Shown here piece after piece: positions 31,466 to 39,790 of a stretch of DNA of 62,587 bases. Every line of letters starts with the position of its first letter. Positions within the stretch are counted from its first letter, which is position 1. A program made the translations under genes and the position numbers. The notes under the pieces were generated by a model. That model was not told the origin of the DNA. It did no database searches and saw only the letters and a program-made list of their open reading frames with translations. The stretch comes from DASRDU01 sp035560235 (GTDB lineage Bacteria > Acidobacteriota > Blastocatellia > RBC074), in contig DATMAG010000075.1 in the NCBI GenBank assembly GCA_035560235.1, forward strand, positions 1-62,587, read 5' to 3'.

Positions 31466-32629
31466 TCAACTACCGCTCCCTAAAGGAAGCGGCTTGTTGC
31501 TGTACTGAGCAAAGCTACAGATGCTTCGCTGTTCCGCAACCATAGGCTTGATTGACAAAGCCCGAATGCGAATGTTTTTGGCGGCGTTGAAATCGGCATT
31601 TTCGCTATGACCGCATTGCTTACAAACAAACTCAGATTGGCTTCTACGGTTCGCCTTTTCACAGTGACCGCAGGCGGAGCAAGTCTGAGAAGTATATTTC
31701 GGGTCAACGGCGATAACTCGCACACCCGCGATGGCCGACTTGTATTCCAAAAACGTTCGCAGTTGAGCAAAAGACCAGTTGGCGTGTCTGGCACGCTGCG
31801 GCTTCTTAACTCTCGTCCTCAAGCCAACGCCGTTAAGTTCTTCGATGGCGATAGCTCGATTCGTGCGTTGAGCCGTTTCAACGAGTCTCTTGCTGATGAT
31901 GTGGTTTTGGTGAGTTTGGTAGCGGCTCTGTTTGCCGCTGATTTTCCTGAGCTTGCGGTGCGCCGAACGAGTGCCGACCTGTTGCAAATCCTTGCGGCGT
32001 TCAGCGTGACGTTTGCGGTGAGCCTCTATCTTTGCACCTGTGTAGCTCTGGCCGTCGCTATCGGTCGCAATTTGCGCGATGCCGAAGTCAACGCCAAGCG
32101 CGTCCTCAACTTCTTTGGTGGTCGGTTCCAAAACCTCACAGACAGCAAGCAGAAAGAAATTGCCCTTGTGATACACAAGGTCGGACTCGCCTTGTCTGGA
32201 TTCGAGCAACTGCTTTTGACGTTCGCCGCAGACGTAAGGAATCTTCTGGCGACCGTTCACCGTCCAGATGGTGACGAATTGTTTTTCTGTGCGCCACGTC
32301 AGGATTCTATCGTCAAAAGGAAACGCGGCAAGCGGCTTGAACTTGCGAAACATCCTGGTATCGAGCTTGTAGGCGTCGGCGACCTTGGCAATCGCTCTGA
32401 CCGTCACTTGAGCCGACAGGTCGAATCGTTCACGGATTTGCGCGTAGGCGAGTTTGTGCAGGCTGAACTGCTTGAAAGTCTCATTTTTCCAGGCAATCTC
32501 ACTGATAGCGTTGCAGGCAGCGTTGGCGCGTTCAAGCGTTTGGCGCAGCAACTTCGCCTGCTCTTTGGTCGGATTCAGTTTGACTTGCGCTATCAATTTC
32601 ACGCTTTCAGTATAGCACGACTTTTCCAT
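31466..32629 (-). CDS. tnpB: TnpB RNA-guided nuclease, fourth copy
   Basis: 387 residues from the ATG at 32629 (KLIAQVKLNPTKEQAKLLRQ). RuvC-I GVDFGIAQIATD, RuvC-II AIEELNGVGLR and RuvC-III ENADFNAAKNIR are all present, with a zinc ribbon TCSACGHCEK/FVCKQCGHSE. It belongs to a third subfamily. The C-terminal codons lie in the right-end hairpin CCGCT-TCCTTTAGGG-AGCGG, followed by TAGTTGAC. The guide would begin near TGATTTTCCCTCGAAGTC (31464 downward). It separates the endolysin from the large lyase-like gene. Confidence 0.9.
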   Translation of the reverse strand: MEKSCYTESVKLIAQVKLNPTKEQAKLLRQTLERANAACNAISEIAWKNETFKQFSLHKLAYAQIRERFDLSAQVTVRAIAKVADAYKLDTRMFRKFKPLAAFPFDDRILTWRTEKQFVTIWTVNGRQKIPYVCGERQKQLLESRQGESDLVYHKGNFFLLAVCEVLEPTTKEVEDALGVDFGIAQIATDSDGQSYTGAKIEAHRKRHAERRKDLQQVGTRSAHRKLRKISGKQSRYQTHQNHIISKRLVETAQRTNRAIAIEELNGVGLRTRVKKPQRARHANWSFAQLRTFLEYKSAIAGVRVIAVDPKYTSQTCSACGHCEKANRRSQSEFVCKQCGHSENADFNAAKNIRIRALSIKPMVAEQRSICSFAQYSNKPLPLGSGS

Positions 32630-32723
32630 TATGGAAAAGATTTCTTTCAGCGAAAGGAGCAGGAGATGGGAATCCATAATCAGGCTTGCGGGATTGACCC
32701 GCTTCGCCTGATGCCAAATTCCT

Positions 32724-32745
32724 CACCCGCATGAATGCGGGCGTC
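32724..32745 (+). repeat. Possible solitary TnpB right-end remnant
   Basis: ACCCGCATGAATGCGGGCGTCACC has a 7-bp palindrome (CCCGCAT/ATGCGGG) followed by GTCAC, the shape of the right ends elsewhere in this window. It contains the first possible ATG (32731) of the following large gene. It may be a decayed end in the plus orientation. Confidence 0.35.
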
Positions 32746-35700
32746 ACCTTTGGCAAATCAATGAATCCAGTCACCATCAATGTCCAGAATGCTGCGTTAC
32801 CTGTGACGATTGGCGTCCCGTTTCCGCAGTCAGCCAACCTGCTCTCGACTGCCGCGCTGCGCGTGAAAAATCCGTCGGGGACGATCATCGCCGGGAGCAG
32901 CGCCTTTGAAGTCCTCTCACGCTGGGGCGGGCTGAAGACCGATGCGACAAAGCCGATAATGATCGCGCTCGTGTCCTTCAAGCCGTCCACCGGCGTCACG
33001 GGCAATTACACCGTTGACGACAGCAACGGAGCCTTCACGCCTGCGCCGATTCAGATCACCGACGGCGCGAACGACATCCGCGTCCAGAACGGCGCGCTCG
33101 ATGTGCGCGTGACCAAAAACAATCAGGATCTGCTCTCGCAGTTCATCATCGGCTCGACCGAACAGCTGGCCGCTGGCAGCAAGCCGCGCCTGAACGCGGT
33201 GGCGTCGGCTTCGGCTACCCGCACCACGACGGTTTCGGACGCCGGAACCAACACGATCACCGTCAATTCAACCATCGGCCTCGCGGTTGGCACGCAGATC
33301 AGGCTCAAGTGGGAAGGGCCGCTGCTCTATATTCAGGGCGGCGCGGTGGTGGCCAGTGGCGATTACGGCTTCTACAGCAATTCGCTCACGCCCAAACGCA
33401 CGTTCTGGATCAATCGCGGCGGCGCCAGTCAGGAATCGCTGACGGCGGATTTCGTTTATCCCGGGTCGGGCGTGGCCGAGTGGTACTACGTCAGCGCTCC
33501 GGCGCAGTCGCACGCGGCGGGCGAACTGGTCGAAGACAAAACGCTCCTTGATGATTTCCAGGCCAATGGCGCGTACACCATCAGCGCCATCAACGGCAAC
33601 ACCCTGACGCTCAACCGGAACCTCGGCGTGCGCGTGATCGAGCAGACGATGCTCGAAGTGCAGGGCGCGCCGCAGGGGCCGGTGACAGCGCCGCTGCTGC
33701 CCACGGAGACGGTCGTCGAGCGGCAGACTGAAAATTATGTGGTCGTGCGCCAGCGCGGGCGCTTCAGCAGCAACGTCAACCCGTCGGTCGAGGTCACCGT
33801 GCGCTGGCATTTTTATCAGGGAATGCCCTGGGTGCGCGCGCAGGTGCGGCTGCGCAATTACTCGCCCAATACGGCCGCCGTCGCCAACAACGCCAGCTTC
33901 GATGAACTGCGGATGGATGTACCGACGGCGGCAGCGGCCTCGGGCAGCGACGCCGTCAGCGACAACGCCACGGCCATCAATCGCGTCAACGCCGGCACCT
34001 CGACCGTCACGCTCTCAGCCGGATCGTTTCAGATGGCCGTGCCGGAGTTTGCCGAGAAGTGGCCGAAGGGCATCAGCGGCGACGCGGGCGGGTTCCATTT
34101 CGGCGTCTTTCCGGCCTCGACTAGTCAGACGCTGCCCGCTGACCGCGCCACCTCGGTTGAATTCTACCTGGGCAATTCAGTGGCCACTCCGGCCACGCTC
34201 ACCAGCCGCCCGACCAACTGCGCGCTCGACCCGGCTTACGTGGTCGCCACCTCGGCACACCGCGCCGTGACGACCGTGGCGCAGACGTGGACGGCAGCGC
34301 AGTTCGGCGGCGACGCTGAAATGGCCGAAGCCGCCAACCGCAACGAGGACGCGCTGGCCGTGATCTACGACGTATCAAAGGCTGTCGCCTACGGCTCGCG
34401 CCCCGCCATGAGCGCCAAAGAGATGCGCAACTATGGCGAGTACGGCGATGGTTACGGCTGGTCGGTCTTCGGCACCTTTCCTTGGCAGGACAATCCGCGC
34501 TGTTACAACCACTACGACACGCAGTTCCACACGATGGTGCAGTTCCTGCGCACCGGCGATCTGCGCGCGCTGCAGATCGGCTCCGAATGCGCCCGCTATA
34601 TGGCTGATTACGGCATGATCCAGTCGCGCATCTTCAACGGCGGCAATCCGTACAACCAGCTGCAGGGTTTGAGCTGGTTTGAGGATGAAGACCGGCGCGG
34701 GCCGGGCTTTCTCTCGCACTCCTGGCAGGAGGGGCTGTGGCTCTACTGGGCGGTGACGGGCGATCAGGCCGTGCTTGATTCGGCCCTGCTGACCATTGAA
34801 GGCAGGGACGAGAACGGCGCAACGCAGCCCGGCTGTCTGACGGCTGCCGACTGGTACCCGGCTGGTTCGGGGCAGTACCCCGGCTCGTATTACGGCCACG
34901 GCGCGAGCTTCAATATCTGGACGGGCAACGACGGTTCGCGCTGGACGGGCTGGCCCGTGCTCGGCCTGATGGCGGCGTACCGCTACCTCGGGCGCAGCGA
35001 TCTGCTCTCACTGGCCGGGCAGTACGCCAGCTGCTTCACGCAGACCGAAGCCGTGCAGGGCAATCACGGGTACTTCATTCAGGACAGCAGTTTTGTCACG
35101 GCCAGTTCGGCTGATCCGCCGGGCAACGTGCCGAGCTTCATCCAGTACGGCTACACGCTGATCGGGATGATCGAATACTGGAAGCTGACCGGCGACGCGG
35201 GCGTGCGCGATTACATCAGCCGCGTCGGGCAGATGATCCTCAGGGGCGACGCGCAGGCGGCTTCAGCGCGCAAGGACAACCCGATGTCGGGCGGGCAGAA
35301 TTTTGCCGGGCAGTACCTGACCATTGAGGGCAATTACTTCTGGTGGCCGCTGGCGCAGACAACGCTCTCTGCGAATGTTGCCGCCGGTGACACGACCATC
35401 ACGCTCACTGACGCCTCGAAATTCCCCTTCTGGGGGTCGCTGGCGATTGATGACGGCACGAACATCGAGTACTGCGTCATCAACAGCCGCAGCGGCAACA
35501 GCATCAGCGTGGTGCGCGGCAAATTCGGCTCCACGGCCCGCGCCTGGAACTCCGGCGCCGCCGTGCGCGTGACAGCCTGGGACGGCGACGGCCCGAGCGT
35601 CGGGCGGGCGGTTGATTACCTGCCCTGCATCAGCACGGCGGCCAAAGTGACCGGCGACAGCGGGCTGCAGAATCTGGCCAGACGTGTCTTCAAGGATACG

Positions 35701-37209
35701 GCCTTTTACTTCGGGCAGGGCGGGCCGCTGATGGCTTCAACCGTGCGCTTCCCGATCAATCTGCGGACGGACGGGTTTCCGGGCAGTTCGATCAAGAACT
35801 GGGGCCAGCGCGCCTTCGGCTTCGAGCAGTATCTGGCCGATGTCGTCGCCAATCCGGTGCCGGTCATTACAACGATCAGTCCGGCGACGAAGACTGCCGG
35901 AGATCCGGCCTTCACGCTGACCGTGAATGGTTCTGATTTCATCACCGGCTCAGTCGTCAGAATCAACGGACAGGACAGAACGACCACGTTTGTTTCCGCC
36001 ACGCAGGTGACGGCGCAGATCCCGTCATCCGACGTGGCCGCAGCGGGGACGCTGCAGGTGACGGTCTTCAATCCGGGGCCGGGCGGCGGACTCTCGAACA
36101 GTGTGAACCTGACGGTTCAGTCATCGGGTCAGCAGGCTCCTGCTCCCGCAATCACGAGCCTGTCGCCGAACAGTGCGACCGCTGGCGGCGTGCAGTTTAC
36201 CCTCACCATAAATGGCACTGATTTCCAGAGTGGCGCAGTGGTGCGCTGGAACGGGCAGAATCGCACAACGACTTTCGTCAGCGCGACGCAACTGACTGCG
36301 GCCATTCCGGCGAGTGATATTGCTTCGGCGGGGACTGCCACAGTGACAGTGCTGAATCCTGACAGTCAGACGTCCAATGGTGCCGGGTTCACCATCAATG
36401 CCGCGCAGAGCGGCAATCCGGCCCCGGTGATGCAGAGCATTTCGCCGTCGGCTGTCACTGCCGGAGCATCGCAATTTGTCCTGACTGTGACCGGCTCGAA
36501 CTTCATCAACGGCTCGGTCGTGCGCTGGAACGGCGCCGATCTGACGACGACGTTTGTCTCGGCCACGCAACTGACCGCGACTGTTCCGGCCTCGCTGGTC
36601 GCCAGTCAGGGCAATGCGGCAGTGACTGTCTTCACGCCCGCCCCGGGCGGCGGCACGAGCCAGGCCGCGACCTTCATCATCAACGCAGTCTTCACCGGCG
36701 GCAGTTCGACTCCGTCAGGCCCGGCGATCACGTCAATCTCGCCTGAACTGACGCCCGCCGGAAGTGCGCAGTTCACGCTGACTGTGAATGGCGTGCGCTT
36801 CAGCAGCAATTCGGTAGTGAAGTGGAACGGTGCTGATCTGGCAACCTCCTTCGTGTCGGCCACGCAACTGACCGCGACTGTTCCGGCCTCGCTGGTCGCC
36901 AGTCAGGGCAATGCGGCAGTGGTGGTTCACACGCCGGGCGGGAACAATCAGGGCACGAGCCAGCAGGCCACCTTCCGCACCGTTGCGTCAGCTGGAACGA
37001 TCACCAGTCTCAGCCCGAACACGATTGCACACGGTGGCCCGGCGTTCACGCTCACAATCAACGGCAGCGGCTTCAGCCAGAACACGAAAGTAGTGTTTGA
37101 CGGGTCGGAGAAGCCGACCAGTTTTGTTTCCGCCACGCAGTTGCGAGCGCAAATCAGCGCGGCGGACATCGCGACGGCCAGAACGGTCAGCGTGAAGGTG
37201 AGAACCTGA
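32731..37209 (+). CDS. YetA/PcRGLX-like polysaccharide lyase with five IPT repeats, candidate tail depolymerase
   Basis: 1492 residues; the true start may be the ATG at 32761. Residues about 1-480 look like RIFT-barrel and related beta domains of the YetA/PcRGLX exo-polysaccharide-lyase group (VRVTKNNQDLLSQFIIG, YQGMPWVRAQVRLRNYSPNT). Residues about 550-1030 form an alpha/alpha-toroid region (DPRCYNHYDTQFHTMVQF-like; WQEGLWLYWAVTGDQAVL). Residues 1043-1492 are five IPT/TIG domains, each starting ITSLSPNS.TAGG-like with a WNG-x-x-x-TTFVSATQLTA core, typical of Acidobacteriota surface proteins. No signal peptide is visible. The position after the endolysin suggests a virion or moron enzyme that degrades capsule; the exact substrate is unknown. 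Confidence 0.7.
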   Translation: MNAGVTFGKSMNPVTINVQNAALPVTIGVPFPQSANLLSTAALRVKNPSGTIIAGSSAFEVLSRWGGLKTDATKPIMIALVSFKPSTGVTGNYTVDDSNGAFTPAPIQITDGANDIRVQNGALDVRVTKNNQDLLSQFIIGSTEQLAAGSKPRLNAVASASATRTTTVSDAGTNTITVNSTIGLAVGTQIRLKWEGPLLYIQGGAVVASGDYGFYSNSLTPKRTFWINRGGASQESLTADFVYPGSGVAEWYYVSAPAQSHAAGELVEDKTLLDDFQANGAYTISAINGNTLTLNRNLGVRVIEQTMLEVQGAPQGPVTAPLLPTETVVERQTENYVVVRQRGRFSSNVNPSVEVTVRWHFYQGMPWVRAQVRLRNYSPNTAAVANNASFDELRMDVPTAAAASGSDAVSDNATAINRVNAGTSTVTLSAGSFQMAVPEFAEKWPKGISGDAGGFHFGVFPASTSQTLPADRATSVEFYLGNSVATPATLTSRPTNCALDPAYVVATSAHRAVTTVAQTWTAAQFGGDAEMAEAANRNEDALAVIYDVSKAVAYGSRPAMSAKEMRNYGEYGDGYGWSVFGTFPWQDNPRCYNHYDTQFHTMVQFLRTGDLRALQIGSECARYMADYGMIQSRIFNGGNPYNQLQGLSWFEDEDRRGPGFLSHSWQEGLWLYWAVTGDQAVLDSALLTIEGRDENGATQPGCLTAADWYPAGSGQYPGSYYGHGASFNIWTGNDGSRWTGWPVLGLMAAYRYLGRSDLLSLAGQYASCFTQTEAVQGNHGYFIQDSSFVTASSADPPGNVPSFIQYGYTLIGMIEYWKLTGDAGVRDYISRVGQMILRGDAQAASARKDNPMSGGQNFAGQYLTIEGNYFWWPLAQTTLSANVAAGDTTITLTDASKFPFWGSLAIDDGTNIEYCVINSRSGNSISVVRGKFGSTARAWNSGAAVRVTAWDGDGPSVGRAVDYLPCISTAAKVTGDSGLQNLARRVFKDTAFYFGQGGPLMASTVRFPINLRTDGFPGSSIKNWGQRAFGFEQYLADVVANPVPVITTISPATKTAGDPAFTLTVNGSDFITGSVVRINGQDRTTTFVSATQVTAQIPSSDVAAAGTLQVTVFNPGPGGGLSNSVNLTVQSSGQQAPAPAITSLSPNSATAGGVQFTLTINGTDFQSGAVVRWNGQNRTTTFVSATQLTAAIPASDIASAGTATVTVLNPDSQTSNGAGFTINAAQSGNPAPVMQSISPSAVTAGASQFVLTVTGSNFINGSVVRWNGADLTTTFVSATQLTATVPASLVASQGNAAVTVFTPAPGGGTSQAATFIINAVFTGGSSTPSGPAITSISPELTPAGSAQFTLTVNGVRFSSNSVVKWNGADLATSFVSATQLTATVPASLVASQGNAAVVVHTPGGNNQGTSQQATFRTVASAGTITSLSPNTIAHGGPAFTLTINGSGFSQNTKVVFDGSEKPTSFVSATQLRAQISAADIATARTVSVKVRT

Positions 37210-37247
37210 AGTGTAACGTTTTATCGTTTTTCCACACATGATCATGA

Positions 37248-37263
37248 GGAAGTTTCCTCAGAA
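37248..37263. promoter_or_regulatory. Short palindrome before cysteine-rich gene
   Basis: TGAGGAAGTTTCCTCA is a near-perfect inverted repeat about 15 bases before the gene start. It could be an operator or part of the untranslated leader. No promoter hexamers are convincing. Confidence 0.3.
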
Positions 37264-37277
37264 AGGACGGAACAACT

Positions 37278-37517
37278 GTGAAAACTCAACGCAGAGTGAA
37301 AGTGTTAATACTGGCCTTCCTGCTGACGCTGGCAATGTTCAGCGCGCCAGGTGAAAGCCGTGCAACCGATCCCGGCACGTGCAGGAACTGCGTTGGCCAA
37401 TGTTCCAACGGTTCGACGCAGCAATGGTGCAGTTCGGAATGCGATAATAACTGCTGGACAAGGGTTTTCTACTGCACGGCAGGCTGTACTATCTGCAAGG
37501 CCTGCGGTTGTTTGTGA
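37278..37517 (+). CDS. Secreted cysteine-rich small protein
   Basis: 79 residues from a GTG with AAAGGAC upstream. Residues 1-29 are a signal peptide (VKVLILAFLLTLAMFSAPGE). The mature 50 residues contain 11 cysteines (35, 38, 42, 51, 55, 59, 66, 70, 73, 76, 78), spaced as C-x2-C-x3-C ... C-x2-C-x2-C-x-C. This implies a disulfide-knotted or metal-binding exported peptide. Not a family I recognise. Candidate roles are a secreted toxin, a bacteriocin-like peptide or a metal-binding protein. Same strand and 37 bases before the next exported protein. Confidence 0.65.
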   Translation: MKTQRRVKVLILAFLLTLAMFSAPGESRATDPGTCRNCVGQCSNGSTQQWCSSECDNNCWTRVFYCTAGCTICKACGCL

Positions 37518-37554
37518 CAGCCTCTCCCAACTGTCTGAAAGAAAGGAGCCATTT

Positions 37555-38199
37555 ATGAAAATCGTGCTTGCGGGATTGATTGCTCTGATCTGTGTCGGCG
37601 CTCTGTTTTACGCCAGAAGTCCGGTCAGAAGCGAATCTTTCCAGACGCCGGACACGGCGCTTGATGATGCGAGCGGTTTCACGGTCAGCCGGGTTTCAAA
37701 CCAGAAGGGCGCAGATGGTCGCGTCTCGCTCTGGTTTACAAGTGTGCGCTATATTCAGCCTGATGGGAATTTTCTCGAAGAGCAGGTCTATGCCACAGGC
37801 AAAAGGCTGATCCACTGGTCAACGCCTGACCGGCGTTATTACATTTACAGAATCGGAGCGCAGGAAATTTTTGATACCGGCGATCTGCCGGTCAGAGATT
37901 CTGTTGCTGAGCGGGACGCCAATCTCTCGAAGCTGTCTGATCTGCGAAAACAGAATCCGGTCGAGACGGTGTCCGGGATCAGGACCTGGGTGCTCCTGAA
38001 GCAGTCCGGCGATCTGCTCTCGGAGATGTATATCTCGCCGGAACTCGGTGTGATTCCGCTCAGACAGGTGGATATAAAAGACGGCCAGCGCGTCACTGTG
38101 ATTGATACGGTTTCAGTGGTTCGCGGCAAGCCTGACGCTGCTGCCTGGGACAGCCTGAAGCGTCAGGTTCCCGATGGGCTTCCTGTCGTGGCAAAGTAA
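37555..38199 (+). CDS. Membrane-anchored or exported protein of unknown function
   Basis: 214 residues from the ATG at 37555, with AAAGGAGCC upstream. The N-terminal hydrophobic segment (VLAGLIALICVGALFYA) acts as a signal or anchor. The rest is a soluble beta-rich domain (GRVSLWFTSVRYIQPDGNFL, GIRTWVLLKQSGDLLSEMYI). No family recognised. It is probably cotranscribed with the cysteine-rich gene and may be its partner, for example an exporter or immunity factor. It is the last gene before the likely prophage right end. Confidence 0.65.
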   Translation: MKIVLAGLIALICVGALFYARSPVRSESFQTPDTALDDASGFTVSRVSNQKGADGRVSLWFTSVRYIQPDGNFLEEQVYATGKRLIHWSTPDRRYYIYRIGAQEIFDTGDLPVRDSVAERDANLSKLSDLRKQNPVETVSGIRTWVLLKQSGDLLSEMYISPELGVIPLRQVDIKDGQRVTVIDTVSVVRGKPDAAAWDSLKRQVPDGLPVVAK

Positions 38200-38235
38200 G
38201 ACCAGGCTGTTGCCGACAGTAGCTATCAAAGCAGG

Positions 38236-38300
38236 AAGTCCCCTTTCGCGAATTTATGGCTGAGGAGCCTGCCGGGAGGGAAGTCGAAAGGCTTCCTTAT
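38236..38300 (+). terminator. Terminator in repeated MAEE element near prophage end
   Basis: GGAAGTC-GAAA-GGCTTCC followed by TTATT ends this arm. It lies inside a short frame starting at ATG 38256 (MAEEPAGREVERLPYCCLKP...) that shares start context (TTATGGCTGAGGA) and hairpin form with 13940-13988. Confidence 0.5.
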
Positions 38301-38352
38301 TGCTGCCTGAAACCAGGGATGAAAGTTGAATGAAAAGTTGAATGAACTGAAA

Positions 38353-38374
38353 AGCCCGGCTGAGCAGCCGGGCT
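38353..38374 (-). terminator. Terminator downstream of tRNA-Met
   Basis: AGCCCGGCTG-AG-CAGCCGGGCT is a perfect 10-bp hairpin. On the minus strand it is followed by TTTCAGTTC, so it fits the end of the tRNA transcript. Confidence 0.6.
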
Positions 38375-38393
38375 AAACCATTGATTTTGAAAG

Positions 38394-38467
<74 letters not shown>

Positions 38468-38475
38468 GCAGGTGC

Positions 38476-38481
38476 ATTATA
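38476..38481 (-). promoter_or_regulatory. -10 box of tRNA-Met promoter
   Basis: TATAAT on the minus strand, nine bases upstream of the mature tRNA. The -35 region is weak. Confidence 0.55.
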
Positions 38482-38640
38482 ACTTGTCGTGATCTGACTG
38501 GAATGAATTATCAAAGTGTCTGAAAAGGCAGGTGCTGCCCGGCTGGCTCGCACGAAAGGCAGGCAATTTAGCATAAGGAAGATCATGCGCCAAGAGGGGG
38601 CGGGGAAATTTTTCAGCGCATTTCCGTCCAGGCGAGAACA

Positions 38641-38692
38641 AAAACCGGCAGGCCGGGGCATCACACTGATAACCCGGCCTGCCGGTTTTTTA
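38641..38692. terminator. Bidirectional terminator
   Basis: AACCGGCAGGCCGGG pairs with CCCGGCCTGCCGGTT (15 bp), flanked by AAAA and TTTTTT, so it works on both strands. It ends the minus-strand gene at 38715. The 38468-38640 stretch has no gene I can support. Confidence 0.8.
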
Positions 38693-38714
38693 GCTGCACA
38701 TCCGCGCGGCGGGT

Positions 38715-39062
38715 TTAGTTGCGCCGGTCGCGGCGGTTGTGTTTGGCGCGGTAAATATGGCGGCTGGCCTGGTTCTGTTCCTGATGGATTTCTCTGCGCT
38801 CCTGAGCAGTGACGGTGCCGTCGGATTTGGCGGCTTTCTTGTCCTGCTGAATGTCCTTCTGTTCCTTTTCCAGGCGGCGGGTTTCTCCGGCGGTGAGTTC
38901 ACCGGAACGCACTCCCTGACGAATCCGGTGCTGCTGATTCCGCTGCCGGTGTCTGATGCCGGGCGTCTTTGTCCCGGCAGTCTGGGCAAAGGCAGGAGCA
39001 GTCAGCGCAAATGCAATTCCAGCGACGATGATGGTCGAAAACAGTTTCTTCATAAACAGCAT
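38715..39062 (-). CDS. Small exported protein with SRxIYRxKHN tail
   Basis: 115 residues from the ATG at 39062; the second ATG at 39053 (MKKLFSTIIVAG) is equally possible, with GAAGGAG upstream of both. A signal peptide ends at AFA-QT. The mature part is basic and helical (ELTAGETRRLEKEQKDIQQD; DGTVTAQERREIHQEQNQAS, RHIYRAKHN), a pattern seen in small exported proteins of many Gram-negatives with an EF-hand-like DGxVT step. Function unknown. Followed by a strong terminator. Confidence 0.7.
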   Translation of the reverse strand: MLFMKKLFSTIIVAGIAFALTAPAFAQTAGTKTPGIRHRQRNQQHRIRQGVRSGELTAGETRRLEKEQKDIQQDKKAAKSDGTVTAQERREIHQEQNQASRHIYRAKHNRRDRRN

Positions 39063-39192
39063 ATTCTCCTTCGAGACTCGCTCGATAAAGTGCGACACTC
39101 GCAGTGGTCGCGGATGACCATTTATCAGGGGGCGTCTGGTACGCAGCATTGGACTGGCGCGGTCGGAAAAAAGACGAAGAAATTTTTCAGCC

Positions 39193-39615
39193 TTATTTGA
39201 GTATTGAAGCCAGACCCTGATGCTGGGCGCATCGCTGGCCTGCCTGTCTGACGCGATGGCGGCACGGGGTGCCCTTTCTGGTGCGCGCTCCGCAAAGGAA
39301 AAATTCAGCGGCAGGTGGAGCCGAAGTCTGCGAGACAGGCCTGAGCCGCGCCGTCGCATCCTGCGCTGAGACGGCTGGCACGGTGACTGCGCTCAGCCCA
39401 TTGAACTGCGCCGGGGCAGTATTTTTTCGGACCGGACTGAGGGCGACTCCAAGCAGTATTCCGCACAGCAGCAGCGAGAGCGGCCAGAGCAGGCGGCGAC
39501 GGTTCTGCTGTCGGGCGCAGTGCCCGCAGAAACAGCCGGACTGCCACCAGCGACGCGGCGGCTGGCGGTTGCCGCATTCCGCACAGAAATTCGACTGGTA
39601 AAACAGACGTGACAT
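39193..39615 (-). CDS. Zinc-ribbon membrane protein
   Basis: 140 residues from the ATG at 39615. Residues 10-35 carry paired cysteines (FCAECGNRQ; FCGHCARQ), a zinc ribbon. A membrane helix follows (LLWPLSLLLCGILLGVALS, about 44-62). After a disordered Ala/Pro linker, the C-terminus FLCGARTRKGTPCRHRVRQA has a second Cys/His set (CGARTxxGTPCxxR), a motif found at the ends of many bacterial zinc-binding proteins. Function not known. The 130-base gap on the 38715 gene side holds nothing recognisable. Confidence 0.65.
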   Translation of the reverse strand: MSRLFYQSNFCAECGNRQPPRRWWQSGCFCGHCARQQNRRRLLWPLSLLLCGILLGVALSPVRKNTAPAQFNGLSAVTVPAVSAQDATARLRPVSQTSAPPAAEFFLCGARTRKGTPCRHRVRQAGQRCAQHQGLASILK

Positions 39616-39790
39616 TGCGCTGGCGCTCTGTTGAGGAAGACTGAGACTGAATGCGCTGCGCAGTATAGCAACAGCGGTGTGGCTCGCGTCAATTGCGCGG
39701 CTTGCCAGCCGGGCCGATTCAGGTGAGACTGTGCGCGCATCCTGCACTACCTGTAGTTCAGAATAATTGTTCAGCAAGGGAGGAAACCCG

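Noticed and set aside
31607..32734. 375-residue plus-strand reading frame
   Set aside because: Antisense shadow of the fourth TnpB gene.
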